From Bacteroidales bacterium (GTDB taxonomy: Bacteria; Bacteroidota; Bacteroidia; Bacteroidales; Paludibacteraceae): DNA of 42,424 bases. The notes under the pieces are model-generated. The model saw only the letters and a program-made list of their open reading frames with translations. It was not told the DNA's origin and made no database searches. Positions 7,533-15,659 of this stretch are shown in pieces (positions within the stretch are counted from its first letter, which is position 1; each line of letters starts with the position of its first letter). The position numbers were made by a program, and so were the translations under genes. The stretch is from contig JAAYPI010000175.1 in NCBI GenBank assembly GCA_012519885.1, positions 1-42,424 of the forward strand. Direction: 5' to 3'.

Positions 7533-10529
7533 TTATTTTACAATTACCGCCATGCTTAGTGCAGGTACTGTTACTTTCTTCATCTCTATTTTTACTGCTG
7601 TATCGTCTTTTTTAATTGGGGTGATACCTGCTTTGTTGCCATCGGCAATTACGCTCCATTCTTGTGGGTTGGTAATTGTTGGGATATCCACAGTAATGGC
7701 ATTTTCGTCTGCATTGTGTATTACGATAATGCGCGAGTAGTTGGTATTGCTGATGTGTGGAGCAGTAGCATTTTCAAGGGTATTGTCTATTTCGTAGGCA
7801 ATAAATGTATCTACTTCGCGAGGCACATATCCTGTAGCAAAATCTACTACCGATAAATCAACAGTTAGTGTGCTAGTGTCATCTACATCCATAGGTCTTA
7901 GTCTATTGTTGCCCGAACCTGTATAGGCAGTGGCTATGCTTTCCCACGTGCCAGGGGTTTTTACCAATTTAAAGTTTAGATTTTTAGAGTCGCCCCATTT
8001 GCCTAAGTCAAAATTGTTAATTTGGTCGCGGCTAAAGGTAATTTCGCCTACACCTGCTTGGTTAAATGTTACGGCGTACATAGTGCTTGCAGTTGTATTG
8101 GCATCGGTGCGTTTGTCGTACACCTCGCCAGCTATGTAGTAGGTGCTATTGGCAGGACCGTTGGTAAACTTGAGCGTTAGTTTGTTTAGTTTTTCATCAC
8201 TAAAATCAGTAACCCCCAAAGTTTTAGGTTTACTGGTTTGAGCACCTTCTTTTATGTCCATGCCATAGAATGTAATACCTTTTCTGATGTTATCGCCATC
8301 AAACATACGCAAGCCAGGCAATGCACGACGCATAGCAATTAAGCCTTGGTAATATTCTACCATTGGCACAGCAATGTGGCTAAATTCGTTTGTAAAACGA
8401 TCCCAACGAAGTTGGTTGGTATAGTCGTTAGATATATACGTATTTTCGTGGAAATACTCAATACCTTCTTCGGGGTTGGTGTAAGGAGTTTTGTGAGCAC
8501 GTGTTTTTTCAATATCATTAATTGCTAGTGGTTTAGTGCGTAAAAACTCATCTCCTGCATGTAAAATTACTTTGCCTTGCGAAGTGAATATCATGGCGGT
8601 AGCCAATTTCATTACTTTGGCACGTTTTAATCCCGATGGGTCGTTTACCGAAAGGTTAATTTTGTCCCACAAGGTAAATCCGTCGTGTACCGTTAGGTAG
8701 TTGAGGCATACAGCAGGATTTTCGGCAAAGGCATTGTAATCGTCGGTAAGTACTTCGGTGGCAAACGCTTTACCTGTCATCGGGAAGTTTTTTACGCCTC
8801 CCAAAATGGCTGTAACGCAACGGTCAATTTCGCCATAGCTTCCTTGCACAAAGCCCTTTTGGTGTTCACGTCCAGCGAAAGCATCGCGCGATACATCGTT
8901 AAAAAAGCCCAGATTTAGGTATTCTTTTGGGTGGTTCAGTTTGGTGGTAGCGGCATTTATGCCAGTAGCTTTGGCATCGGTATCTAAATCGGAGAATACC
9001 CACGCTTCGCCTTGCAATACCAATTCGTTGATGTTATTCGGGTTGTATGTTTTACCCACTTCTTGGCGGATAAGACGCATTGTTTCGTGGTCAATAAAGC
9101 CCATTAGGTCGAAACGGAAACCATCAACCAAGTATTCGGTAACAAAATGATTGAGTGATTCTACGGTTAATTTTTGTACCATTTTGCGACGCGATTCTAC
9201 TGTAGGTCCTGCACCCGAATGTGCCGAAATACCATTGGTATCATTGTAACGGTAATAGCAACCAGGAGCTACATTTTCGAATGTTTCTACCAAATAGGTA
9301 TGATTATAAACTACGTCCATAATCACACCAATACCTTTATTGTGTAAGTCTTGTACCAATTCGCGTAACTCACGAATACGTGCATAGGGGTCGGCAGCGT
9401 TGCTCGAGAACCATCCTTCGGGCGTAAAGTAGTTGTGAGGGTCGTATCCCCAGTTGTAGTTGCTTACAGGAGCATCTGTGTCAGAAAACTGACGGTTTTT
9501 TTCGTCTGTAGTAAAGAAATTTTGAATAGGTAATAATTGAGCATGCGTAATGCCTAATTCTTTTAAATAATCTGTTTTTTCGGCAAATCCTTTGTACGTT
9601 CCAGCAAGTTCGGGTTTTACCACTCCTGGTTGTACGGTAAAGTCACGTACATGAACCTCGTAACATACTAAGTCAACATCATTAGCTATGTGGTCGTAGT
9701 TGGTATATTTACGTACAAAATTTGCGGGTGTTGCACGAGGCGATTTCATATCTACGATGGCTGCTTTGCCTATTTTGTCCGTACCTTTGGGAGCATGTGC
9801 AGCCATTGATTTTGCGTATGGGTCGAGGGCTAAACGTGATTTGCCATAAGCATACACTTCGTATTGGTAATATAATCCATCTAACGATTTAACGCCAAGG
9901 TTTTTGGCTGTTACTTGAGCTTGCCAAACACCATTTTTGCCGGGCTTCATCTCAATTTTGCGTTTGATGGGTTGTTCGTTTTGGTCGTAAAAATGAATGG
10001 TGATTCTACCTGCAGGAGGCGACCAAAGTTTAAAAGTAGCTACGTTGTTGGCAAGGTTAACACCTAAATTTTGTTCGTTAGATGCATCAAAATAGGTATC
10101 TAAAATACCACCAATAGCATGGTCGAGAAATACCGGCGATTGATTTCCTTTGATATCAATAAGGTAATTGGTGTTTAAGTTGAGCGATGCTAGGTCGATG
10201 GTAATGATGTTGCCTTTTTGTGTAAAAGCAGGCGTAATTTTAGTGCCTAAACGAAAGCTTTCTGTGGTCGGTTTTTTAGCGTAGTTATACGTGTAAAGAG
10301 ATATATCTCCTTGGTTGTAAGGTGTTTCGTTTTTTAGGGTTACTTTTATCTTGGTAGGCGATACGATAAAGGCTACGTCTATTACATCGTTGGTAGAGCC
10401 AAACAAATTATACTGACTTAATTGTGCTGGTATATGCACCTTGTCGATGCGATGTGGATTATTTTCGCAGTTTTTTGCAAAAGCACTTATACTCAGCAAA
10501 GAGAAAGCAATAAGTAGGATTTTTTTCAT
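7533..10529 (-). CDS. pulA: secreted type I pullulanase (GH13, with CBM48-like domain)
   Basis: This 998-residue enzyme should hydrolyse alpha-1,6 branches of pullulan, glycogen or starch. Residues 1-18 are a Sec signal peptide (cleavage after SAFA) without a lipobox. An N-terminal domain is followed by a CBM48-like domain (about 155-245). The GH13 barrel has the pullulanase signature YNWGYDP (358-364), region I DVVYNH (405-410), region II DGFRFD with nucleophile D474, region III GEAW with acid/base E508, and region IV HD (614-615). The C-terminal beta-sandwich is interrupted at about residues 760-905 by a beta-rich insertion that I do not recognise. No T9SS sorting domain is seen, so it is probably periplasmic or exported otherwise. 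It is monocistronic, with its own promoter and terminator. Confidence 0.9.
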   Translation of the reverse strand: MKKILLIAFSLLSISAFAKNCENNPHRIDKVHIPAQLSQYNLFGSTNDVIDVAFIVSPTKIKVTLKNETPYNQGDISLYTYNYAKKPTTESFRLGTKITPAFTQKGNIITIDLASLNLNTNYLIDIKGNQSPVFLDHAIGGILDTYFDASNEQNLGVNLANNVATFKLWSPPAGRITIHFYDQNEQPIKRKIEMKPGKNGVWQAQVTAKNLGVKSLDGLYYQYEVYAYGKSRLALDPYAKSMAAHAPKGTDKIGKAAIVDMKSPRATPANFVRKYTNYDHIANDVDLVCYEVHVRDFTVQPGVVKPELAGTYKGFAEKTDYLKELGITHAQLLPIQNFFTTDEKNRQFSDTDAPVSNYNWGYDPHNYFTPEGWFSSNAADPYARIRELRELVQDLHNKGIGVIMDVVYNHTYLVETFENVAPGCYYRYNDTNGISAHSGAGPTVESRRKMVQKLTVESLNHFVTEYLVDGFRFDLMGFIDHETMRLIRQEVGKTYNPNNINELVLQGEAWVFSDLDTDAKATGINAATTKLNHPKEYLNLGFFNDVSRDAFAGREHQKGFVQGSYGEIDRCVTAILGGVKNFPMTGKAFATEVLTDDYNAFAENPAVCLNYLTVHDGFTLWDKINLSVNDPSGLKRAKVMKLATAMIFTSQGKVILHAGDEFLRTKPLAINDIEKTRAHKTPYTNPEEGIEYFHENTYISNDYTNQLRWDRFTNEFSHIAVPMVEYYQGLIAMRRALPGLRMFDGDNIRKGITFYGMDIKEGAQTSKPKTLGVTDFSDEKLNKLTLKFTNGPANSTYYIAGEVYDKRTDANTTASTMYAVTFNQAGVGEITFSRDQINNFDLGKWGDSKNLNFKLVKTPGTWESIATAYTGSGNNRLRPMDVDDTSTLTVDLSVVDFATGYVPREVDTFIAYEIDNTLENATAPHISNTNYSRIIVIHNADENAITVDIPTITNPQEWSVIADGNKAGITPIKKDDTAVKIEMKKVTVPALSMAVIVK

Positions 10530-10562
10530 ATGATTACACTATTGATTGGTTAATTATTATCT

Positions 10563-10610
10563 GCTATTTTTTTATCACGGTAAAAATAGCAAAGTTTTTT
10601 TTATTTGCAA
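10563..10610 (-). promoter_or_regulatory. candidate pullulanase promoter with overlapping palindrome
   Basis: On the minus strand a TTG (10608-10610) lies 19 bases before TATTTTTA (10581-10588), close to the Bacteroidetes TTG/TAnnTTTG pattern. A 9-bp perfect inverted repeat, GCTATTTTT and AAAAATAGC (10563-10571, 10582-10590), covers the -7 element. It could be an operator for a starch-responsive regulator or a hairpin at the 5' end of the transcript. The start would be about 45-50 bases before the ATG. Confidence 0.4.
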
Positions 10611-10690
10611 AAAAAATACGAATTTACACACCTTTTATTATGCAGATAGTAATGGTTTTAATGCGAATGTAAAATAGTATTGATAGTTTG

Positions 10691-10721
10691 TTGGTATCAT
10701 ACCTAAAACCTTGTATATTTG
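10691..10721 (+). promoter_or_regulatory. promoter of the methyltransferase gene
   Basis: TTG at 10691-10693 and TATATTTG at 10714-10721 are separated by 20 bases, a full match to the Bacteroidetes TTG-N20-TAnnTTTG promoter. The transcript would have a leader of about 190 bases. Confidence 0.6.
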
Positions 10722-10773
10722 CACAATCTAAAATAATTGGATGTTTACGTTAAATTCGGATTTGGTTAAGTAA

Positions 10774-10891
10774 ATAAGTGTAGGCAATTTTCTATACTTA
10801 TCCCTACAACTGGTACTCAGGCATATTCTTGTCCGAGTAGTTTATCATAACTATTTATTAGTTGGCATTGAATACGTATGTATTTTAGCCA
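10774..10891 (+). promoter_or_regulatory. structured 5' leader with three hairpins
   Basis: Three potential hairpins follow the promoter. The first is a 10-bp stem (one G-U) at 10774-10801. The second, at 10814-10839, pairs TACTC/GAGTA plus GG/CC. The third, at 10863-10891, has nested TGGC/GCCA and AATAC/GTATT stems. An alternative GTAGG/CCTAC pairing (10780-10784 with 10803-10807) would exclude the first hairpin. This could be a regulatory leader. I cannot match it to a known riboswitch. The rest of the 390-base intergenic region holds only the two promoters. Confidence 0.35.
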
Positions 10892-10920
10892 TATTTATTA
10901 ACGAAACAATTTTAATTATC

Positions 10921-11694
10921 ATGAGTAACGAAAATAAATCAATTCACGAATTTGATTATCAATTAATTTGCGACTATTTTTCACGTATCGAACGTCAAGG
11001 ACCAGGTAGTCCTGAAGTAACCGTAAAAGCCTTGAGTTTTATCGACAAGCTAAATGAAACCTCAAAAATTGCAGATTTAGGTTGTGGTACAGGTGGGCAA
11101 ACTATGGTGTTAGCACAACATACCCAAGGTAGCATTGTAGGGCTCGATTTGTTCCCTGAGTTTATAGCGTTATTTAATAAAAACGCACAACTACAACATC
11201 TTCAAGATAGGGTAAAAGGGATACAGGGCTCAATGGATAAGCTGCCTTTTAAGGCTGAGGAACTTGACCTGATTTGGTCAGAAGGAGCAATTTATAACAT
11301 CGGATTTGAACGTGGATTAAGGGAATGGAAGACATTTCTGAAAAAAGGAGCTTACATTGCTGTAAGCGAAGCAACGTGGTTTACTGATGAACGTCCAGAC
11401 GAAATTACTGCGTTTTGGCAAGATGCTTATCCCGAGATAGACACAATACCTGCCAAAATAGCTAAAATGCAAGCCTGTGGATATATTCCAGTAGCTAGTT
11501 TTATATTACCTGAAAACTGCTGGGTAGAGCATTATTATAAACCCCAAATTGAGGCTCAAAAAGTATTCTTGCAACAACACAAAGGGAATAAAACAGCCGA
11601 AGAGCTTGTGGCTAACGAACGACACGAAGCTCAATTGTACGCCAAGTACAAGGAGTTTTATGGCTATGTCTTTTATATTGGAAAGAAATTGTAG
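10921..11694 (+). CDS. class I SAM-dependent methyltransferase
   Basis: The protein has 257 residues with the SAM-binding motif [10 protein letters not shown] (51-59) and an acidic motif II end (GLDLFPE). This is the Methyltransferase_11/25 type fold of small-molecule methyltransferases. The substrate cannot be told from the sequence. There is no signal peptide or membrane segment, so it acts in the cytoplasm. The gene stands alone, divergent from the pullulanase gene, with a strong promoter, a long structured leader and its own terminator 10 bases after the stop. The single-gene unit with a structured leader suggests regulation after transcription starts. Confidence 0.8.
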   Translation: MSNENKSIHEFDYQLICDYFSRIERQGPGSPEVTVKALSFIDKLNETSKIADLGCGTGGQTMVLAQHTQGSIVGLDLFPEFIALFNKNAQLQHLQDRVKGIQGSMDKLPFKAEELDLIWSEGAIYNIGFERGLREWKTFLKKGAYIAVSEATWFTDERPDEITAFWQDAYPEIDTIPAKIAKMQACGYIPVASFILPENCWVEHYYKPQIEAQKVFLQQHKGNKTAEELVANERHEAQLYAKYKEFYGYVFYIGKKL

Positions 11695-11703
11695 CTATTT
11701 TAA

Positions 11704-11740
11704 AAGCGGATTGCCTGTTTGGTGGGCAATCCGCTTGTTT
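11704..11740. terminator. bidirectional terminator between methyltransferase and gtrA
   Basis: AAGCGGATTGCC and GGCAATCCGCTT form a perfect 12-bp stem around a short loop, followed by GTTTT on the plus strand and by TTTTAAAA on the minus strand. It can end both convergent transcripts, the methyltransferase gene and the long minus-strand dcw/envelope transcript. Confidence 0.85.
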
Positions 11741-11777
11741 TAACGGATAGTGAGTGAATCAAATTCGTTGCATCTTT

Positions 11778-12149
11778 TCACTGAAAAGTAAAAAAGAAGT
11801 TCATAAAGAAGTTCCAAAGTGTTACCACTGCGATGGCAAAAACTTTAACTATGTAAAAATTATAGTCTCGTTTGCGAAGCACCAAATATATCACTCCATT
11901 GTTAATGCCCAAACCAATAAGAGAAATAATGATAAACAGCAGATATTGTGTAGAGATGTTGGGGTCAGTGTTCTCAAATGTCCACATACGATTGAGTAGG
12001 TAGTTGCTACTAGCTGCAGCAATAAAGCCTAATGAATTGGCAATGTATTTATTGAGCTTAATTTTTTCTTTACATAGATAGGTAATGCCAAAATCAACCA
12101 ATAAGCCAGATGCTCCTACTACACAAAATTTGATAAATTGAATAATCAT
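11778..12149 (-). CDS. GtrA-like integral membrane protein
   Basis: The protein has 123 residues and about four hydrophobic helices, the size and layout of the GtrA/DPMS family. The N-terminal QFIKFCVVGASGLLVDFG and the later YLLNRMWTF are typical family segments. Family members take part in moving polyprenyl-linked sugars across the inner membrane, or help the transferases that use them. It lies 100 bases after a GT39-type glycosyltransferase gene on the same strand, an arrangement that fits supplying lipid-linked sugar to that enzyme. The 100-base gap holds no obvious promoter or terminator, so it may be the last gene of the same transcript. The substrate is unknown. Confidence 0.85.
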   Translation of the reverse strand: MIIQFIKFCVVGASGLLVDFGITYLCKEKIKLNKYIANSLGFIAAASSNYLLNRMWTFENTDPNISTQYLLFIIISLIGLGINNGVIYLVLRKRDYNFYIVKVFAIAVVTLWNFFMNFFFTFQ

Positions 12150-12249
12150 TGTTCTGTTATACTATTTATAATGGCAAAGATAAATAAAAGGAATTCATTG
12201 TAGGTGCTTTTTTGTGCTTTTTTCTTTTTAGCTTACTATATACAGTTTT

Positions 12250-13941
12250 TCAGGGTACTATCTGTATGTTATATATGGGGCTGTTGTACCACACAATATA
12301 TGGTGGTTTGGTAAGCAAAAAGCCTGTTTCGTATGTTTCATTTGGCTTGGCTTTTTCGCTTTCAATACTAATTTTTTGTTGGATGTTGGTGGTTGAAAAT
12401 GCTGTTAAAATAAGCGGATTCTCTACATCAACAGGAAAGTATTCAACCCACGACCAAGGTTTTCGGATAATGTAATGAAGTTGTATTTTTTCGTTATCTA
12501 TCACTATATCATAAGGATATGGATTGTGTATTGATAGAGTCATATTCTTTTCTTCCCTTTTTGATGCTATCGTATTGTAGGGGTTAAGCCACTGGATTTG
12601 TACCTTGCGGATAGGCATATAGCAACTATCTATAACAAAACTAAATTGACCATTAGCAGTTTGTATATGTGTAGCATTAGGGTAATCGCCACCTACGTGA
12701 ATTGCTACTGGTTTTTCTAGTAAGTTGCTATCAAAATCCCATAGTTGGTATTGGCTGGTTCTAAAATGGATATTGGGTGAAGCATGTGCATCTAAACCTG
12801 TATAATAACTGTATTTAGCTGCCATAGTGTATTTACCCATAAATATTACTGGTAAATTTCCTGTAGCATTGGCAATTTGAGTATAGCTTGTTTTATTGTT
12901 AAACACCTCAGCTTTCATCCCGAAAGGATTAGTGGCTGCAACAATGCGGAAACCTATCAGTATAACAATGGAAATAATACTAACTGTACGTATATAGCGA
13001 TACCTTTTTTCATGGTTTCTAGCCCATTGCCAAACCAATGCAATAACACTGAAGGTTACAAAAATAAACCATTGCGGTTGCACGTGTCCGCGTATGCATG
13101 AGGCAAAAAAGAATAAAAAGAAAAATAAAGCTATGCGTTTTAGGATTAGCAGTGTAAGCTTGTCTTGATGTCGGTTTTTGAAACCAATCCATACTACCAA
13201 AGGCAGAATAAATGGATTGAATACAGCAATAAAATTACCTACGTATTCTGCTATGTAAAAGGCATTAAAATCTTGATTTCTGCCTACAAGATGATACTGA
13301 AACGATACCCATTCGTGTTGATATTGCCAATATAAGTGAGGTAACATTAACAATAAGGATAAAGTGGCTGTAATGTAAATTCCCTTGCGTAAAAATACTT
13401 TAGGATACGCTACACAAGCAAATAGTACTACTAGCACACCTGTATATTTACTATAACCAATGGCGGCTATTGCCAATGCCATGAATGGAATATAGTACCA
13501 AGATGTATGTTGCAGATACTGCACAAAGAAGTATAAAAATAGTGCTGAAAAAAGCATCAGAGGTGCATCGGGAACCGCTACAAACCCATAAATATGCAAT
13601 ATGGGCATAGCCAATGCGATGATGAAAAATAACCAAACATCTTTTTTTTCTACGGTGGCAGGTGCTATCAGTTTCCATAGCAACCATATATAGATTGGTT
13701 GGGATAGTACCGTAAGCAGACGTACACCTAACTCGCCAGATAACCATTGCCCAAGATAAATAAACCAGGCAATCATGGGTGGATGATCATAATAACCCCA
13801 ATCGAGATGCTTGGCAAATACTACGTAATATGCTTCATCATTGGCTAGTTCTGTTACACTGGCTTGCAACAGATTTAACAACATCCATGCTATGTTCAAA
13901 ATCCAAAATAGTTGATTGGCTGACAGTTTATTCTTATTCAT
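12250..13941 (-). CDS. glycosyltransferase family 39-type (ArnT/PMT-like) membrane enzyme
   Basis: The protein has 563 residues with many hydrophobic helices in the first 350, then a soluble C-terminal part of about 200 residues. The first periplasmic loop has the acidic NDEAYY motif (34-39) and WGYYDHPP (48-55), the signature of GT39/ArnT-like enzymes that take sugar from a polyprenyl-phosphate donor on the outer face of the inner membrane. The acidic pair D35/E36 is the expected catalytic site. The acceptor could be lipid A, a glycan or a protein and cannot be told here. The gene starts 9 bases after the metallophosphoesterase stop, so the two are cotranscribed. Confidence 0.88.
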   Translation of the reverse strand: MNKNKLSANQLFWILNIAWMLLNLLQASVTELANDEAYYVVFAKHLDWGYYDHPPMIAWFIYLGQWLSGELGVRLLTVLSQPIYIWLLWKLIAPATVEKKDVWLFFIIALAMPILHIYGFVAVPDAPLMLFSALFLYFFVQYLQHTSWYYIPFMALAIAAIGYSKYTGVLVVLFACVAYPKVFLRKGIYITATLSLLLMLPHLYWQYQHEWVSFQYHLVGRNQDFNAFYIAEYVGNFIAVFNPFILPLVVWIGFKNRHQDKLTLLILKRIALFFFLFFFASCIRGHVQPQWFIFVTFSVIALVWQWARNHEKRYRYIRTVSIISIVILIGFRIVAATNPFGMKAEVFNNKTSYTQIANATGNLPVIFMGKYTMAAKYSYYTGLDAHASPNIHFRTSQYQLWDFDSNLLEKPVAIHVGGDYPNATHIQTANGQFSFVIDSCYMPIRKVQIQWLNPYNTIASKREEKNMTLSIHNPYPYDIVIDNEKIQLHYIIRKPWSWVEYFPVDVENPLILTAFSTTNIQQKISIESEKAKPNETYETGFLLTKPPYIVWYNSPIYNIQIVP

Positions 13942-13950
13942 AGTAAGGGG

Positions 13951-15171
13951 TTATTTTACAATACTCACACTATCTACTTTTTCTCCTTGTAAGGTGTATG
14001 AATATAAAGTTAAGATGTTATTGTCAACTTTTATATGCTGAAATAAGGCTGTGTTTGGAATAATTGCATCGGTAATTTTTGTTGCTTTAAAGCTGGGATA
14101 AAACTTCTTTGACAGATGAGAGCTTACGTAAATAGGTAGTTTACTAGTGCCGCTTTTGTCTTTTTTTGAATTACGAGCATATCCATGTTCGTGTCCTTGT
14201 AGTACCAAATCAACAGGATATTGTGATAAAATAGGATCCATCATCAAACGGATAGATGCATTGTTCCAGCTACTTTTGTTTGATAATACAGGGTGGTATA
14301 GCATTACCACTGTAAATAGAGATGAGTTGTTTTTTAAAACTTCTTTTAGGTAATTTCGTTGTTGCCAAATGTACCAAGGTTCACGATTTGAGTCGAGCAA
14401 GATAAACCGCACATTACCATATACAAAAGTAAATACATGGTTGTTGTTATGGTTATTGATAAAATAAGGGAATGTATAAGTAAACCTATCATCAATTTTG
14501 CGGATGGCATATTTAAGGTATTCGTGATTGCCAGCAATAGCTATAATTGGAGTAGATTGCCTTATGCCATCAAGGTCGTTCATAAAAGCCTCCCAATAGC
14601 TATTCATTGGACGCTCAATTTGGTTGCCACCAAAAGCCCAAAAATCAGCCTCAGGAAAATGTTGATATATGTATTGAAAAGCCTGTTTGCTGGTATTACT
14701 GGTATCTCTGTCTTGCACATCGCCTATGTACATAAAAGAGAACGGACTATTAGTTGATGTTGTTTTAAACTGGTACCATTCAGTTTGTTTTTCGCCCGAA
14801 AGTACTTGATATGCGTATTGTGCATTACTTGATAAATCGTTCAATTGGGCAGTATAAAAGGCTGTTACTCCTCCACGCGAGCGTACAATGTTTCCTTTGG
14901 CAGTAATTACAAGCGTGTCAGTAGAATGCAATTTGGTTAGTTTTACCGTTGCTTGTTGTATAACAGAGTCGTGTTGCCAGCTAAGTATCCGTTGGTTGGT
15001 GTTTTCCCCCAAGGTAAGTAAGATTCTGTGTGGGTAGGGCTTACTTGTAAAAGGCATTTCGGGGCGATTGCCAAACCACACATTCCATCGTTGCCAAACC
15101 ATACCTCCAATTGTTATAAGCAACAGACTTATTACAAGTAGGAGGTATTTTCTTTTTTTATTCATTGGCAA
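13951..15171 (-). CDS. membrane-anchored metallophosphoesterase with purple-acid-phosphatase-like N-domain
   Basis: The protein has 406 residues. Residues 8-27 form a membrane anchor or uncleaved signal. Residues about 45-138 look like the fibronectin-type domain found before purple acid phosphatases. The phosphoesterase domain follows, with GDVQ (150-153), GGNQ (181-184), GNHEY (214-218), H293 in YHP, and GHEHG (326-330). The family uses a two-metal site to hydrolyse phosphate esters. The position usually held by the metal-bridging Asp of GD is Asn183 here, which may lower activity or change the metal. The protein probably faces the periplasm. It starts 36 bases after yqeY and is followed at 9 bases by the glycosyltransferase, suggesting a role in envelope modification. 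Confidence 0.85.
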   Translation of the reverse strand: MPMNKKRKYLLLVISLLLITIGGMVWQRWNVWFGNRPEMPFTSKPYPHRILLTLGENTNQRILSWQHDSVIQQATVKLTKLHSTDTLVITAKGNIVRSRGGVTAFYTAQLNDLSSNAQYAYQVLSGEKQTEWYQFKTTSTNSPFSFMYIGDVQDRDTSNTSKQAFQYIYQHFPEADFWAFGGNQIERPMNSYWEAFMNDLDGIRQSTPIIAIAGNHEYLKYAIRKIDDRFTYTFPYFINNHNNNHVFTFVYGNVRFILLDSNREPWYIWQQRNYLKEVLKNNSSLFTVVMLYHPVLSNKSSWNNASIRLMMDPILSQYPVDLVLQGHEHGYARNSKKDKSGTSKLPIYVSSHLSKKFYPSFKATKITDAIIPNTALFQHIKVDNNILTLYSYTLQGEKVDSVSIVK

Positions 15172-15207
15172 GGGTATAGTGTATAAAACAATAGTTTACA
15201 TGGTAAG

Positions 15208-15657
15208 CTATTGCAACAAACTTTTTACTTTTTCAGAAATAAGTTTTCCTTCTACTTTTCCGCTTAATTGTTTGGTGGCTATGCCCATTACTTTGCCCAT
15301 ATCTTTAGCTGAGGTGGCACCTACCTGCGAGATAATGGTTTGAATAGCAGTAGTAAGTTCTTCGTCAGATAATTGCTTGGGTAAATAGCGAGCAATAATT
15401 TCTGCTTCCTCAAGTTCTTTATCGGCTAACTCCTTGCGGTTTTGTTCGGTATAGATTTGAGCAGATTCTTTGCGTTGTTTTACCATTTTTTGAAGAATTT
15501 TTGTACCCATTTCTTCGCTTACAGTGCCGTCGCCACCTTTGGCTGTTTTGGCTTCTAACAATTCTTTTTTAATGCCACGTAGAGCGTCAAGAACGGTTTT
15601 TTCTTTAGCCAACATGGCTTTTTTAATATCTTCGGTTATTTGGTCTATTAGTTCCAT
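15208..15657 (-). CDS. yqeY: GatB/YqeY domain protein
   Basis: The 149-residue protein matches the length and alpha-helical make-up of the YqeY family, which resembles the C-terminal tRNA-contacting domain of GatB amidotransferase. Typical stretches are EIIARYLPKQLS and KDMGKVMG. Its own function is not established; a tRNA-related role is assumed from the domain. It begins 2 bases after the ftsZ stop, so it is part of the dcw transcript. Cytoplasmic. Confidence 0.92.
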   Translation of the reverse strand: MELIDQITEDIKKAMLAKEKTVLDALRGIKKELLEAKTAKGGDGTVSEEMGTKILQKMVKQRKESAQIYTEQNRKELADKELEEAEIIARYLPKQLSDEELTTAIQTIISQVGATSAKDMGKVMGIATKQLSGKVEGKLISEKVKSLLQ

Positions 15658-15659
15658 AA

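Noticed and set aside
11754-12475. Plus-strand open frames opposite gtrA and the glycosyltransferase
   Set aside because: They are shadows of well-supported minus-strand membrane-protein genes.
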